NCBI GenBank assembly: GCA_910586715.1
Contig: CAJUJG010000005.1
Coordinates: 71,346-135,345 of the forward strand
DNA from: an uncultured Lachnospiraceae bacterium
Lineage (GTDB): Bacteria; Bacillota; Clostridia; Lachnospirales; Lachnospiraceae
Direction of reading: 5' to 3'
DNA length: 64,000 bases
Shown here: positions 24,600 to 33,048 of the stretch, piece after piece
Layout: the number at the start of each line of letters is the position of its first letter
Numbering within the stretch: position 1 is the first letter of the stretch
Program-made: the position numbers and the translations under genes
The notes under the pieces: generated by a model
What the model was told of the DNA's origin: nothing
Databases searched by the model: none
Seen by the model: only the letters and a program-made list of their open reading frames with translations

Positions 24600-26042
24600 T
24601 TATGTAAATCCACGGACAAAAAGATTCATATCATCATATCCCACTGCTAAATTAATATTTTGTCCATTGTCAAATCCCGCAGTACTAATCCCAATGACTT
24701 CTCCGTACATGTTTAATACGGCTCCTCCTGAGCTTCCGTGAGAAGTTGGCGCGGTAAACTGCAGCATATTCACTCCGTCCATTTTCCGAAATCCCGATAT
24801 AATGCCGTCTGACACCGAATTAAATAAACCGAGCGGGCTGCCGATTGCAACCACCTTTTGCCCGCGTACAAGCCTGTCCTTCCCATCGTATATCGGAATC
24901 GGCTTTAATTTTCTTTGAATGCGGATTATTGCCAAATCAAGAACCGTATTATATTTAATGATTTCATCTGTGGGATATACTTTATCATCTTCCTCAATCC
25001 TTACGGAAAAAAATCTGCCATCACTGACAACATGATGATTCGTCAATATATATCCATCCGCTCCTATCATAATTCCTGATCCGGAGCCTATAATCTCACC
25101 GGAATTGTCATGAATCGCAATCATAACAACTGATGCCGCTAACAGCGCCAGCTGCTCAAAGTTTTTTTCCGTTCGCTCTGTATGCGGATTCTTTGCGGTT
25201 TTCTCCACGGCGTTGTCAATATGCACTTGGCGTTCTTCCCTGCTATGCTTTGGAATATGGACAATTACCTTTTTTTGCTCCTGGTCTGTCTTGAACTTCT
25301 GTTCTTGCGGCGGTGTATTCTGAACAGCGGTATCTGCTACGTAGTCAGAGACCGTTGGAGTATATTCTTCCAGCTTCCATGCGGCATAATCTCCCAGCAA
25401 TACCCTCTTATACACTTGTTTTAACGCATCCGGCAAATCCATGTCCTTGTTGACCTGCAAGAACAGTACATCAGCGCCTATCAGGGTAAGCATATAATAA
25501 AAATAGCTTTCCGTTTCTTTGCAAACATTTGTTGCGATTACTTTAATACAGCTTTTATCCGTCCAGCCAATGAAATCATTTTCAAAAATCAGATCTGTCC
25601 AATACAATAATTTTACTGCAAAATTCTTTTGAATAGAGTCACTCATTCCTGTCCGGCTTTTGGCATAGCTGTCAACCGCCATTTTTAACGCTGTGCTTAA
25701 TTGTGCCGCTAATGCTGTATTAGACCTTGATGCTTTAATATTTACATACTGGTTTTCTGACTGCATCCATTCTTCATAACAGGAAGCGTAATAACACGCG
25801 TCATCCGAACGCGAAATGCCCGGTAAAGCGGATATTCTTTTATAAATCAGCTGATGCGCCTTCACTGCTGCCTCAAGCACCTTATCAGCGCTCGACAGCT
25901 CCTGTCGTAATGTCTCGTTAGCGCCTTGCAATACAATAAAATATACATCACGGCAGTCATTATGAAATCCACCCTTCACTCTTGCAAATGTTAACAAGGA
26001 ATTTATTTCCATTACATTATGTCTGTACTTAACATCCTTCAT
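24600..26042 (-). CDS. HtrA/trypsin-like serine protease fused to a YceG-like domain
   Basis: 480 residues, no signal peptide and no membrane helix. The C-terminal 180 residues are a trypsin/HtrA-type protease: TNHHVV (His337), NTVLDLAII (Asp369) and HGSSGGAV (Ser438), with GSPLGLFNSVSDGIIS as in DegP. No PDZ domain follows. The N-terminal 230 residues contain a module (VKLLYWTDLIFEN ... GADVLFLQVNKD, 143-200) that matches the two repeats in the YceG-like protein at 21652. The middle (about 230-290) is a charged linker. The start has AGGAG 11 bases upstream. A cytosolic protease tied to the Ter machinery by its own domain is the likely reading; the substrate is unknown. Confidence 0.88.
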   Translation of the reverse strand: MKDVKYRHNVMEINSLLTFARVKGGFHNDCRDVYFIVLQGANETLRQELSSADKVLEAAVKAHQLIYKRISALPGISRSDDACYYASCYEEWMQSENQYVNIKASRSNTALAAQLSTALKMAVDSYAKSRTGMSDSIQKNFAVKLLYWTDLIFENDFIGWTDKSCIKVIATNVCKETESYFYYMLTLIGADVLFLQVNKDMDLPDALKQVYKRVLLGDYAAWKLEEYTPTVSDYVADTAVQNTPPQEQKFKTDQEQKKVIVHIPKHSREERQVHIDNAVEKTAKNPHTERTEKNFEQLALLAASVVMIAIHDNSGEIIGSGSGIMIGADGYILTNHHVVSDGRFFSVRIEEDDKVYPTDEIIKYNTVLDLAIIRIQRKLKPIPIYDGKDRLVRGQKVVAIGSPLGLFNSVSDGIISGFRKMDGVNMLQFTAPTSHGSSGGAVLNMYGEVIGISTAGFDNGQNINLAVGYDDMNLFVRGFT

Positions 26043-26205
26043 GATTGATAAATCTCCTGTTTTCCTATGATTTACGTTTTATATACCACTTTATTTTATC
26101 ATTATATCCCTATTTTTTCTATCATTTTTCATAAAAATATGTTATATTGGATTATGTCGGCTTTGCGCCGGTCCATGAAAGACAAAAAGGAGTATTAAAA
26201 GATTT

Positions 26206-27165
26206 ATGAAAGACTTACCCATATATTATCGCGTCGGCGCTTTGCTATACTGTCCCGCCAACAGCGAATCCATTTCTTCTTCCATTATCAATAATAAATT
26301 AGGAACTCACTATTCACTTGCCTTATGCTTGGAAGATACCATCAATGACAACTTTGTTTTGGAAGCAGAAGATTTATTATATAAAAGTTTAGTGCAAATA
26401 TGGAAGGCACAAAACACACATGACTTTTTCCTGCCTGATATTTTTATCAGGGTACGGAATGCAGCGCAGATTTATCGCCTGCACGACAGGTTCGGGGAAA
26501 TCCGTCAATTATTATCCGGATATATTGTCCCTAAATTTTCATTGGAAAATGCTGATTCTTATATCAATGCTATTATGAAACTCAATGAAATTTCTTCTAA
26601 ACCTGTTTACATGATGCCAATATACGAAAGCGCTTCCATCATTGATTTAAGAACCCGGTACGATATTTTATATACACTGAAGGAAAAAATCGATGCCATA
26701 GAAGACCGCATCCTCAACATCAGGGTTGGCGGCAATGACTTGTGCCACACATTCGGGTTCCGGCGGCATGATAATGAATCTATTCACCGGATACAGCCGG
26801 TTTCCCATATTTTTTCTGATATTAATACCGTATACGGCTTGGATTATGTCGTTTCCGGTCCTGTATGGGAATATTTCAATGGAGAGAACTGGGAACAGGG
26901 ACTTCGAAATGAAATTGAAGATGACAAACTCTGCGGCTTTACCGGAAAAACCGTAATCCACCCAAAACAGATTTCCATTGTAAATGATGCTTATAAAGTT
27001 ACGAAGGATGATTACGAATCCGCAAAGTCCATTTTAAATTGGGATGCCTCTTCCCATTCCTATGTGGCGTCGGATATTAATAAGCAGCGAATGGATGAAT
27101 ACAAAACGCATACAAACTGGGCGAGAAAAATCCTGCTTATGTCAGAGACCTTTGGAATCAGATAA
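26206..27165 (+). CDS. HpcH/HpaI aldolase (citrate-lyase beta)-like enzyme of the Ter locus
   Basis: 319 residues. A TIM-barrel C-C bond lyase of the citrate-lyase-beta family: LALCLEDTI gives the acidic strand, LNIRVGGNDLCHTFG the Mg2+ or substrate region, and GKTVIHPKQISIVNDAY the typical C-terminal motif. In Ter-type loci such lyases sit with ATP-grasp and PRTase genes and are thought to help make a small metabolite. It faces the PRTase operon and shares the hairpin at 27164. The AAGGAG lies 13 bases before ATG, a long spacer, but no better start exists. Confidence 0.86.
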   Translation: MKDLPIYYRVGALLYCPANSESISSSIINNKLGTHYSLALCLEDTINDNFVLEAEDLLYKSLVQIWKAQNTHDFFLPDIFIRVRNAAQIYRLHDRFGEIRQLLSGYIVPKFSLENADSYINAIMKLNEISSKPVYMMPIYESASIIDLRTRYDILYTLKEKIDAIEDRILNIRVGGNDLCHTFGFRRHDNESIHRIQPVSHIFSDINTVYGLDYVVSGPVWEYFNGENWEQGLRNEIEDDKLCGFTGKTVIHPKQISIVNDAYKVTKDDYESAKSILNWDASSHSYVASDINKQRMDEYKTHTNWARKILLMSETFGIR

Positions 27166-27190
27166 AGCCGCAAAACTGCGGCTTTATTTT
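27164..27190. terminator. Bidirectional terminator between lyase and ATP-grasp genes
   Basis: AAAGCCGC (27164-27171) and GCGGCTTT (27178-27185) with a six-base loop, followed by TATTTTA on the plus strand. It serves the converging genes at 27165 and 27184 and overlaps both stop regions. Confidence 0.8.
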
Positions 27191-28188
27191 ACGATATCCG
27201 GAATTTCAATATATGATACAAACAGCTCCTTTTTCTGCTGTTTCCACATAACGGACTTCCCCAACAATTTATTGAACGCAATGTTAGGAATGTTCACATT
27301 TGCAGCCATACAGCCCATCTGAAGCCCTCCCGACATCCGGGTGTTGATTTCCAGCAAATAGGGAATATCTTCCATATACTTAAATTGAATATTACATGGA
27401 TATTCCAGTTTTACTTTCTCCATGACTGCTTTAACCATATCCAGCAGTTTTTCATCATAGAATACCCGCTCATGCCGGGCTGCGCCTTTGTCCCTCGGTA
27501 TTGCAATCAGCCCCTGCTCCGTATTCAGACAATCTACGCTGATTTCATTTCCGGCAAGATACGGCATCACCATCAAATCATCAAACGATTCCTGAGACTG
27601 CAAAATCTCTATATATTCATCATATAAAATCTCTGACCCCTGATAAACGCGAAGTCTTTGAAAACGGTCTGCGCACTGCGTAATTTTCCGAAAGCTCATC
27701 CCGCCTTCATCTTTCACAAATTTGACGCACACCTGACGGTACTTGCTTTTCAATGCCTCATACGCCTGCTCAAATGCAGCCGCAGTGTTCACCTTATAAT
27801 AATCCGGAATGTATATTTGGGCACAGTCCTTGAAAAACGCATACGTATCCGCCTTATCACCCAGCAGCTTTATCATGTCATAATCATCAACCATTACTTT
27901 TACTTTAATATCATGAAACCGCTGGATATTTTTACTGATTTCAGCCATATTGCGCCGCGGGACAAACACATCAATATTGTGTTCCTTGCAAAACGCTGTA
28001 CAGTAATCAATATATTCCTCTCCATCCAGCCGCGGCTCTGCATACCATTCATCGCACACCTTCTGAATAATCGAATGAGGCTCCAAATTTGTTCCAATGA
28101 CATACAGTTCTTCCTCTTCGTCCTGCTTCATCAATGAAATCAATCGGTAAGACGTGCTAAACCAATGATTAAACCATACTCGTACCAT
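27184..28188 (-). CDS. ATP-grasp enzyme of the Ter locus
   Basis: 334 residues. ATP-grasp fold: a Rossmann-like N-terminus, a central lysine region (KYRQVCVKFVKDEGGMSF) and a metal-binding end, IPYLLEINTRMSGGLQMG, where E and N bind Mg2+. The class is carbamoyl-phosphate-synthase/carboxylate-amine-ligase-like, so it probably joins a carboxylate to an amine or thiol with ATP. It follows the StiP-like gene by 11 bases with GGAGG before ATG. It is one of the conserved biosynthetic enzymes of Ter systems. Confidence 0.9.
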   Translation of the reverse strand: MVRVWFNHWFSTSYRLISLMKQDEEEELYVIGTNLEPHSIIQKVCDEWYAEPRLDGEEYIDYCTAFCKEHNIDVFVPRRNMAEISKNIQRFHDIKVKVMVDDYDMIKLLGDKADTYAFFKDCAQIYIPDYYKVNTAAAFEQAYEALKSKYRQVCVKFVKDEGGMSFRKITQCADRFQRLRVYQGSEILYDEYIEILQSQESFDDLMVMPYLAGNEISVDCLNTEQGLIAIPRDKGAARHERVFYDEKLLDMVKAVMEKVKLEYPCNIQFKYMEDIPYLLEINTRMSGGLQMGCMAANVNIPNIAFNKLLGKSVMWKQQKKELFVSYIEIPDIVK

Positions 28189-28199
28189 TTATTCCTCCA

Positions 28200-29255
28200 T
28201 TACATATCTGCCATTTTTTTAATAATTCCACAGCATTTATACTGCTTTAACGGATAATATTCAATGGGAACACTTTTTTCTGCGGCAAGTCTGACAATAT
28301 GCGCCAGCTCCTGGCTGCCGCGATACGCTTCATCAATCAGAATCTTCCACGGAACGCGCCGCAGCAGCACTCTTGTTGTTTCTCCAATACCCGGCTTCAC
28401 CAAATTGATATCTTCAATTTGAAAACGTTTCGCAATCTCTTGTACCTCTTGCGCTCCGGCGCCTTGAACCATTTTCTCATCCGCGCACTGCCTATCGGCA
28501 AAATCAAACTGCTTTTCAATCGTTTCAATAAACTCATAAGACAAATCGGACTGCTGCAGTTCTTCATAATATACTGCCCCGTGAAAATCGTTTTCCCCAA
28601 TAATATCATCACGTAAAAATGTTCTGCTGACCAATCCTGACACGGTACTGTTTAAGCAGGAACTTGCAATTAAAATATCTTCATGCGTTCCACACAAATC
28701 CGTCACATTTGCCGGATCCGCAATCACGGCAATATCGGGCGAAACATCGGGATATTGGACCAAATTCTTTTTCAGCTCATTTAAAATCGCTCCTTTTCCA
28801 ATCCAGCCGTCAACAAACAGCAGCTGATTTGGCGCATACCGCTCAAGCAGATACTCCATTGCATTTTTATCAATTCCTCTTCCTCTTATAATTGAGATGG
28901 AATAATGCGGGGTTTTTATGGCATACTTCTTCTCCATGTAATGTTTTACCAGTATTCCTATCGGGATGCCGGCTCTTGCCAAAGAAACCAATACAACGTC
29001 CCTGCCTCTTTTTTCAACAATTCTTTCCGCAAGCATTCCTACCGCCTTCGCTGTTTGGGCAGAGTACTTGTCCAAGGCGTCTCTATATACTTCCATATAT
29101 TTCTCAGACGGGACATATTCTATCGGAAGCATCTCACAATAATGTTTTCCTGCCTGAATCAGTTTTTCTCTCTCCTGTGTCGGCTGCGGCTCAACCATTC
29201 CGGTTATATCCTTTAACAGCAGTATCACATCACTCGTCTTATATGAGCTTCTCAC
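28200..29255 (-). CDS. StiP-type phosphoribosyltransferase-like protein
   Basis: 351 residues. A PRTase fold with VLVSLARAGIPIGILV and a loop NQLLFVDGWIGKGAI in place of the usual PRPP loop. The family is indexed as 'cysteine protease StiP' (PRTase_1 type) and is found with TerD genes; despite the name the sequence looks like a phosphoribosyltransferase, and protease activity is doubtful. The GTG start at 29255 follows AAGGTGG; only one base separates it from the stop of the upstream PRTase gene, so translation is probably coupled. It likely acts with the TRSP-type PRTase, ATP-grasp, lyase and HAD enzymes. Confidence 0.87.
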   Translation of the reverse strand: MRSSYKTSDVILLLKDITGMVEPQPTQEREKLIQAGKHYCEMLPIEYVPSEKYMEVYRDALDKYSAQTAKAVGMLAERIVEKRGRDVVLVSLARAGIPIGILVKHYMEKKYAIKTPHYSISIIRGRGIDKNAMEYLLERYAPNQLLFVDGWIGKGAILNELKKNLVQYPDVSPDIAVIADPANVTDLCGTHEDILIASSCLNSTVSGLVSRTFLRDDIIGENDFHGAVYYEELQQSDLSYEFIETIEKQFDFADRQCADEKMVQGAGAQEVQEIAKRFQIEDINLVKPGIGETTRVLLRRVPWKILIDEAYRGSQELAHIVRLAAEKSVPIEYYPLKQYKCCGIIKKMADM

Positions 29256-29256
29256 G

Positions 29257-30360
29257 TCAGCACCACCTTATTACATGAATCTCGCTATTTTGAATGCACA
29301 ATGCATTGATTAAAGTATGAATCCCTGTTTTTTCAAAATACGCTGCATCTGTTACCACAATCACACTGTCATAGTTACCAATATCGTACAAAAATGTAAC
29401 ACGGTTCTCATCGTATAAGCTTCTCAGCTCATATCTGACATGCAGCGGATATTCCCGCTCACTGCTCACGGCAATCGGACTTCTCGTTGTCGCATGGCAT
29501 TTGACCTCTTTTCCGCTGTTCTCTAATTTCTGTCCTAAGCGCAGCGCCGGATACATAAATTCTTCCGTACCCAATACCAAAATACTGCTTTTCCCGGTCA
29601 GGTCAATTTGATTTAAAACACATGCACAGAATTCATCCACATGCGCTTCATAATCTCTCGTTTTTACCGCCCTTCTAGCATTTTGATATGCTTTTATTTG
29701 ATGGTGGAAAATATTTTTGCTTTCAACATTGGAACTGTTAACGGCAATATATTGACCATCTCCCCGAAATTGGTCTGCTGTCTGCGCGTATCCGCTATGA
29801 TCCGTTTTCACCAAATAGTGAAGGGCTATTCCTTTCTTTTCATATGCTGTCAATGATGCCTGTGTCATACCGTTCAACAGTGAAGCCACCGAATATTTTT
29901 TTATAGCCGGATATTCTCTCTCAAGAATTTGAATAATATTTAATATGGTGTTGCCGGTAGTGACCTCATCTTCAATAAAAATTATACGGTCAACAGATGA
30001 GACGATACCTGCCAATTCATCCTTAACCAATTTTTGCTCTGTCGCATGACTATGTTCTTCGGAAAAAAATAAATAATCCGCTTTTGGAACAAGTTCTCTT
30101 GTAGTCTGCATATACACTGCGTCAAAATAGGAAGAAACAGCTGCACCGATTGCCGTAGCAGTCTCCGCAAAACCGATAAAAAACAGTTTCTCATTTGGAT
30201 ATGCCTGTCTGACAAGCTCTGCCAGCTCCCCAAACATTGCAAGCGCTTTCGACGGTGCAGTCGGAATATGTTTCCCCTGAAACTTATTTACAACAAGATA
30301 GCTTCTTTTCGTATTATTTTCTCTTTTGGCAATACGAACCAAATCACTTTCTGTATACAT
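29257..30360 (-). CDS. Phosphoribosyltransferase with C-terminal TRSP domain
   Basis: 367 residues. A PRTase domain (about 30-215) with FIGFAETATAIGAAV and a proper PRPP loop IIFIEDEVTTGNTILN. The C-terminal domain (about 245-365) carries the motif ATTRSPIAVSSE that names the TRSP family. These proteins are the signature second PRTase of Ter-linked biosynthetic operons; formation of a ribosylated, nucleoside-like product has been proposed from comparative genomics. First gene of the operon PRTase - StiP - ATP-grasp, read away from the divergent terD-like gene at 30513. Confidence 0.9.
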   Translation of the reverse strand: MYTESDLVRIAKRENNTKRSYLVVNKFQGKHIPTAPSKALAMFGELAELVRQAYPNEKLFFIGFAETATAIGAAVSSYFDAVYMQTTRELVPKADYLFFSEEHSHATEQKLVKDELAGIVSSVDRIIFIEDEVTTGNTILNIIQILEREYPAIKKYSVASLLNGMTQASLTAYEKKGIALHYLVKTDHSGYAQTADQFRGDGQYIAVNSSNVESKNIFHHQIKAYQNARRAVKTRDYEAHVDEFCACVLNQIDLTGKSSILVLGTEEFMYPALRLGQKLENSGKEVKCHATTRSPIAVSSEREYPLHVRYELRSLYDENRVTFLYDIGNYDSVIVVTDAAYFEKTGIHTLINALCIQNSEIHVIRWC

Positions 30361-30458
30361 TTCTTTCCCCTTTATTCCAGCCTGATTTCGTTACTGTTCA
30401 CTCCGTTCCGGTAACCTGATTTCCAATCCCTTTTTCCTTATTCCCAATTTTCTATAGT

Positions 30459-30483
30459 ATATTTGCAAAATATCTGATATAAT
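30459..30483 (+). promoter_or_regulatory. Extended -10 promoter with adjacent palindrome
   Basis: The palindrome ATATTT-GCA-AAATAT (30459-30473) lies where a -35 box would be. It is followed at once by an extended -10, TGATATAAT (30475-30483). It sits between divergent Ter genes, so a regulator bound here could act on both. AAAGGAG and the ATG at 30513 follow. Confidence 0.5.
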
Positions 30484-30512
30484 AGGGAAAAAAGTATCAA
30501 AGGAGTATTCAC

Positions 30513-31283
30513 ATGGTTGATTTATCAATGCGCACAACATCTCCATATAGCCAAACTACCATAGCAACAATCAACATTACCATGCAGTACACAATGACAA
30601 CACAAAATATTATATCCTTAAATGCTCCAAATCACAATACCAATTGTATTGATGTTGATTCTGCTCCAACTGTGGAATCACCTCCTTCCAAACAAAGGAT
30701 ACCGGAAGTTCGGACAATTGAAATTCCCAGACTTGAAAACCAAATACAAAAAGGGCAAAAATTCTTATTAGACCCTACCGGCACTGTGCAAAGAATCAAC
30801 GTATGCTTAGGCTGGAATGTACTTAATCCGCAATGCGATATTGATGTTTCGGCATTTATTCTTGGAACCGACAATAAAGTGCTTGGCGACGATTGGTTTG
30901 TATTTTACGGGCAGGAGGATAGTCCGGACAAAACTGTTCATTTCTCTCTTTCCGAAGAAACAGACCGGGAATATATATCTGTTGACTTGGCGGGACTCAA
31001 TTCAAATGTCCATAAAATTGTTTTTGTGCTAACCATAAACGATGCTCTCAAGAACTACTTAAATTTCAGCATGGTAAAAGATGCTTATATACGCATACTG
31101 AACGCCGATAACCAGCAGGAGCTTGTCAGTTTTCAAATGACAGATTACTATGATAATGTGATTTCCATGATGATCGGAGAGATTTACCTGCACGCCGGCA
31201 ATTGGAAATGCAATGCAATCGGAAACGGTGTTGCAAAAGATCTTGCCGGATTATGTGAACTGTATGGTGTTCAGGTGGTTTAA
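30513..31283 (+). CDS. Divergent TerD-domain protein with N-terminal extension
   Basis: 256 residues: a Thr/Asn/Ser-rich, probably disordered extension (1-75) and a TerD domain (76-256). The first acidic strand is kept (QCDIDVSAFIL), but the GDNLTG loop and the DDE of the three tandem TerD proteins are replaced (HFSLSEETDREYISVDL). Part of the Ca2+ site is therefore changed. The C-terminus, GNWKCNAIGNGVAKDLAGLCELYGVQVV, is split by small changes only from the canonical end. Strong AAAGGAG before ATG. Followed 20 bases later by the AIM24-family gene. Probably a specialised, extended TerD of the same system. Confidence 0.87.
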   Translation: MVDLSMRTTSPYSQTTIATINITMQYTMTTQNIISLNAPNHNTNCIDVDSAPTVESPPSKQRIPEVRTIEIPRLENQIQKGQKFLLDPTGTVQRINVCLGWNVLNPQCDIDVSAFILGTDNKVLGDDWFVFYGQEDSPDKTVHFSLSEETDREYISVDLAGLNSNVHKIVFVLTINDALKNYLNFSMVKDAYIRILNADNQQELVSFQMTDYYDNVISMMIGEIYLHAGNWKCNAIGNGVAKDLAGLCELYGVQVV

Positions 31284-31303
31284 CTACAGTAGGGAGGAAA
31301 AAA

Positions 31304-32011
31304 ATGCTTAATTTTGAAACCATAAATGAATTGACCTTAAAAGTAACCTGTACTGGAAATGATGTTTTAATTGCAAAGGCAGGTTCATTTATTGCCGGTG
31401 AAAGCGCCGGGGGAAAAAACTATAAATTTGAAAAATTATTATTAGGACCGCAAAACAATCGTATGCAGGCTGCAATCGGTTCCCTTATCCGACATGCTAC
31501 CGGTGAAAATTTACCTCTCATGAAAGTTACAATGTCGGGTAACTCTACTACATATTATGCAAATTACGGGCAGCACATTATCGTATATAAACTTGGATTC
31601 GGTGAAGTTGTTTCTGTAGAATCCGAAAATATACTGGCTTTTACTCAGGACTGTAAATATGACGTCCGTTTTATCGGTGTCGGCATTTTGTCCCAAAAAG
31701 GATTGGCAACATCTACACTTACGGGAAACGGTGACAATGCCTATGTTGCCCTGCTCTCTGACGGCAATCCGATTGTTCTGAGCAATACCGGCAGCCGCAA
31801 CGCGTTATCCGTTGATCCTGACGCTGTCATTTGCTGGATGAGCCAGCAAGGATACTGCGATCCTCAGATTAAAACGGACTTATCGTGGAAAAACTTAATC
31901 GGACAGCATTCCGGGGAATCCTATACGTTTGAATGGGCTCCAACCCTGCCTGTTACCGTGCTCATTCAGCCATCTGAACGAAGAGGGGGAATCAGGGTAG
32001 GAGTCGATTAA
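31304..32011 (+). CDS. AIM24-family protein
   Basis: 235 residues, beta-rich. It matches the AIM24 family (named from a mitochondrial protein) with the usual pattern LIAKAGSFIAGES, GQHIIVYKLGFGE and a C-terminal LIGQHSGESYTFEW. In bacteria such proteins often occur with TerD-domain genes, as here, and may bind the same partners; no activity is established. An AGGGAGG site precedes the ATG. It ends the plus-strand Ter unit; folD follows after 48 bases, but its base composition is more GC-rich and it is probably separate. Confidence 0.85.
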   Translation: MLNFETINELTLKVTCTGNDVLIAKAGSFIAGESAGGKNYKFEKLLLGPQNNRMQAAIGSLIRHATGENLPLMKVTMSGNSTTYYANYGQHIIVYKLGFGEVVSVESENILAFTQDCKYDVRFIGVGILSQKGLATSTLTGNGDNAYVALLSDGNPIVLSNTGSRNALSVDPDAVICWMSQQGYCDPQIKTDLSWKNLIGQHSGESYTFEWAPTLPVTVLIQPSERRGGIRVGVD

Positions 32012-32059
32012 AATAAATACAAACGTCATGTCTCAATTTGGAAAGGAGAACCACACAAC

Positions 32060-32896
32060 ATGTACCAACTGATTGATGGAAAAAAAATCTCACAGGAAAT
32101 CAAGGACGAATTAAAGGACAAGGTAACTGCCCTCAAAGCGCAGGGGAAAAGCATCTGCCTTGCCGTGATACAGGTGGGCAGCGACCCCGCGTCAAGCGTA
32201 TACGTCGGCAACAAGAAAAAGGCGTGCGCCTATATCGGCATTGAATCGCTTGCCTATGAGCTGCCCGGGGAGACAACGCAGGAGGAGCTTTTGGACCTCG
32301 TAAGGAAACTAAACGCCGATGACAAGGTAAACGGTATTCTTGTACAGCTCCCGCTTCCGAAACAGATTGACGAGGAAAAAGTTATCCAAACCATCGCGCC
32401 CGAAAAGGATGTGGATGGTTTTAACGAAAAGAACGTCGGCGCACTGTGCGTCGGCAGCAAGGGGTATGTATCATGCACGCCGCTTGGCATTATCCAGCTT
32501 TTAAAGCGGTCCGGTGTAGAAATTGCCGGAAAGCACTGTGTTGTCATCGGCAGGAGCAACATTGTCGGAAAGCCAATGTCCTTATTGCTGCTGCGGGAAA
32601 ACGGCACGGTTACCGTCTGCCATTCGCGCACGCAGGATATTAAGGAAATCACAAAGCAGGCGGATATTTTAGTGGTGGCAATCGGGAAGCCGAAGTTTGT
32701 CGATGAAAGCTATGTAAAGGAAGGTGCAGTGGTGATTGACGTCGGCATTCACAGGGATGAGAATAACAAGCTCTGCGGCGATGTTGATTTTGAAAAGGCC
32801 GCTCCGCACACGAGCGCCATTACACCCGTTCCCGGCGGCGTCGGACCAATGACGATTGCAATGCTGATGTATAACTGCGTCAGTTCTGTGGAATAA
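32060..32896 (+). CDS. folD: Methylenetetrahydrofolate dehydrogenase/cyclohydrolase FolD
   Basis: 278 residues, normal length. It converts 5,10-methylene-THF to 10-formyl-THF in one-carbon metabolism. Both family signatures are present: VYVGNKKKACAYIGIES with the catalytic Lys, and the C-terminal PVPGGVGPMTIAML. The NADP-binding region is VVIGRSNIVGKP, and VQLPLP is intact. AAAGGAG lies before ATG. It has higher GC and different codon use from the Ter genes just upstream. Confidence 0.97.
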   Translation: MYQLIDGKKISQEIKDELKDKVTALKAQGKSICLAVIQVGSDPASSVYVGNKKKACAYIGIESLAYELPGETTQEELLDLVRKLNADDKVNGILVQLPLPKQIDEEKVIQTIAPEKDVDGFNEKNVGALCVGSKGYVSCTPLGIIQLLKRSGVEIAGKHCVVIGRSNIVGKPMSLLLLRENGTVTVCHSRTQDIKEITKQADILVVAIGKPKFVDESYVKEGAVVIDVGIHRDENNKLCGDVDFEKAAPHTSAITPVPGGVGPMTIAMLMYNCVSSVE

Positions 32897-32905
32897 CAAC
32901 AGAAT

Positions 32906-32996
32906 CGAGTAGGGGAACGACCTTCTCCACTACTCGCCGCAGAAGCGTCCCATGCGCCGCTTCTGCGGCATACTTCCTCTGCATGGGGCTGCGCAT
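32906..32996. repeat. Intergenic hairpin repeat, copy B
   Basis: Part 1 (32906-32936) has CGAGTAG/CTACTCG arms and shares AATCGAGTAGGGGAA with copy A. Part 2 contains GCCGCAGAAGCG paired with CGCTTCTGCGGC and then a GCATACTTCCTCTGCATGG block ending GCGCATAA. Part 2 is nearly identical to copy C at 53491. It lies between convergent folD and pfk genes, before a separate terminator. Confidence 0.7.
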
Positions 32997-33004
32997 AAAA
33001 AAGA

Positions 33005-33042
33005 ATGCCGGGTATCTATTGTCTAACCCGGCATCCTTTTTA
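33005..33042. terminator. Bidirectional terminator between folD and pfk
   Basis: ATGCCGGGT (33005-33013) and ACCCGGCAT (33026-33034), 12-base loop, then CCTTTTTATTTT on the plus strand and TCTTTTTT on the minus strand. It fits both converging genes. Confidence 0.85.
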
Positions 33043-33048
33043 TTTTAT

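Noticed and set aside
28200..29255. A true cysteine protease as the family name StiP suggests
   Set aside because: The sequence shows a PRTase-like fold and loop, and no Cys-His protease motif could be seen.
30459..30473. A riboswitch or attenuator at the divergent Ter promoter
   Set aside because: The palindrome lies upstream of the -10 element, so it is not in the plus-strand transcript; an operator is the simpler reading.
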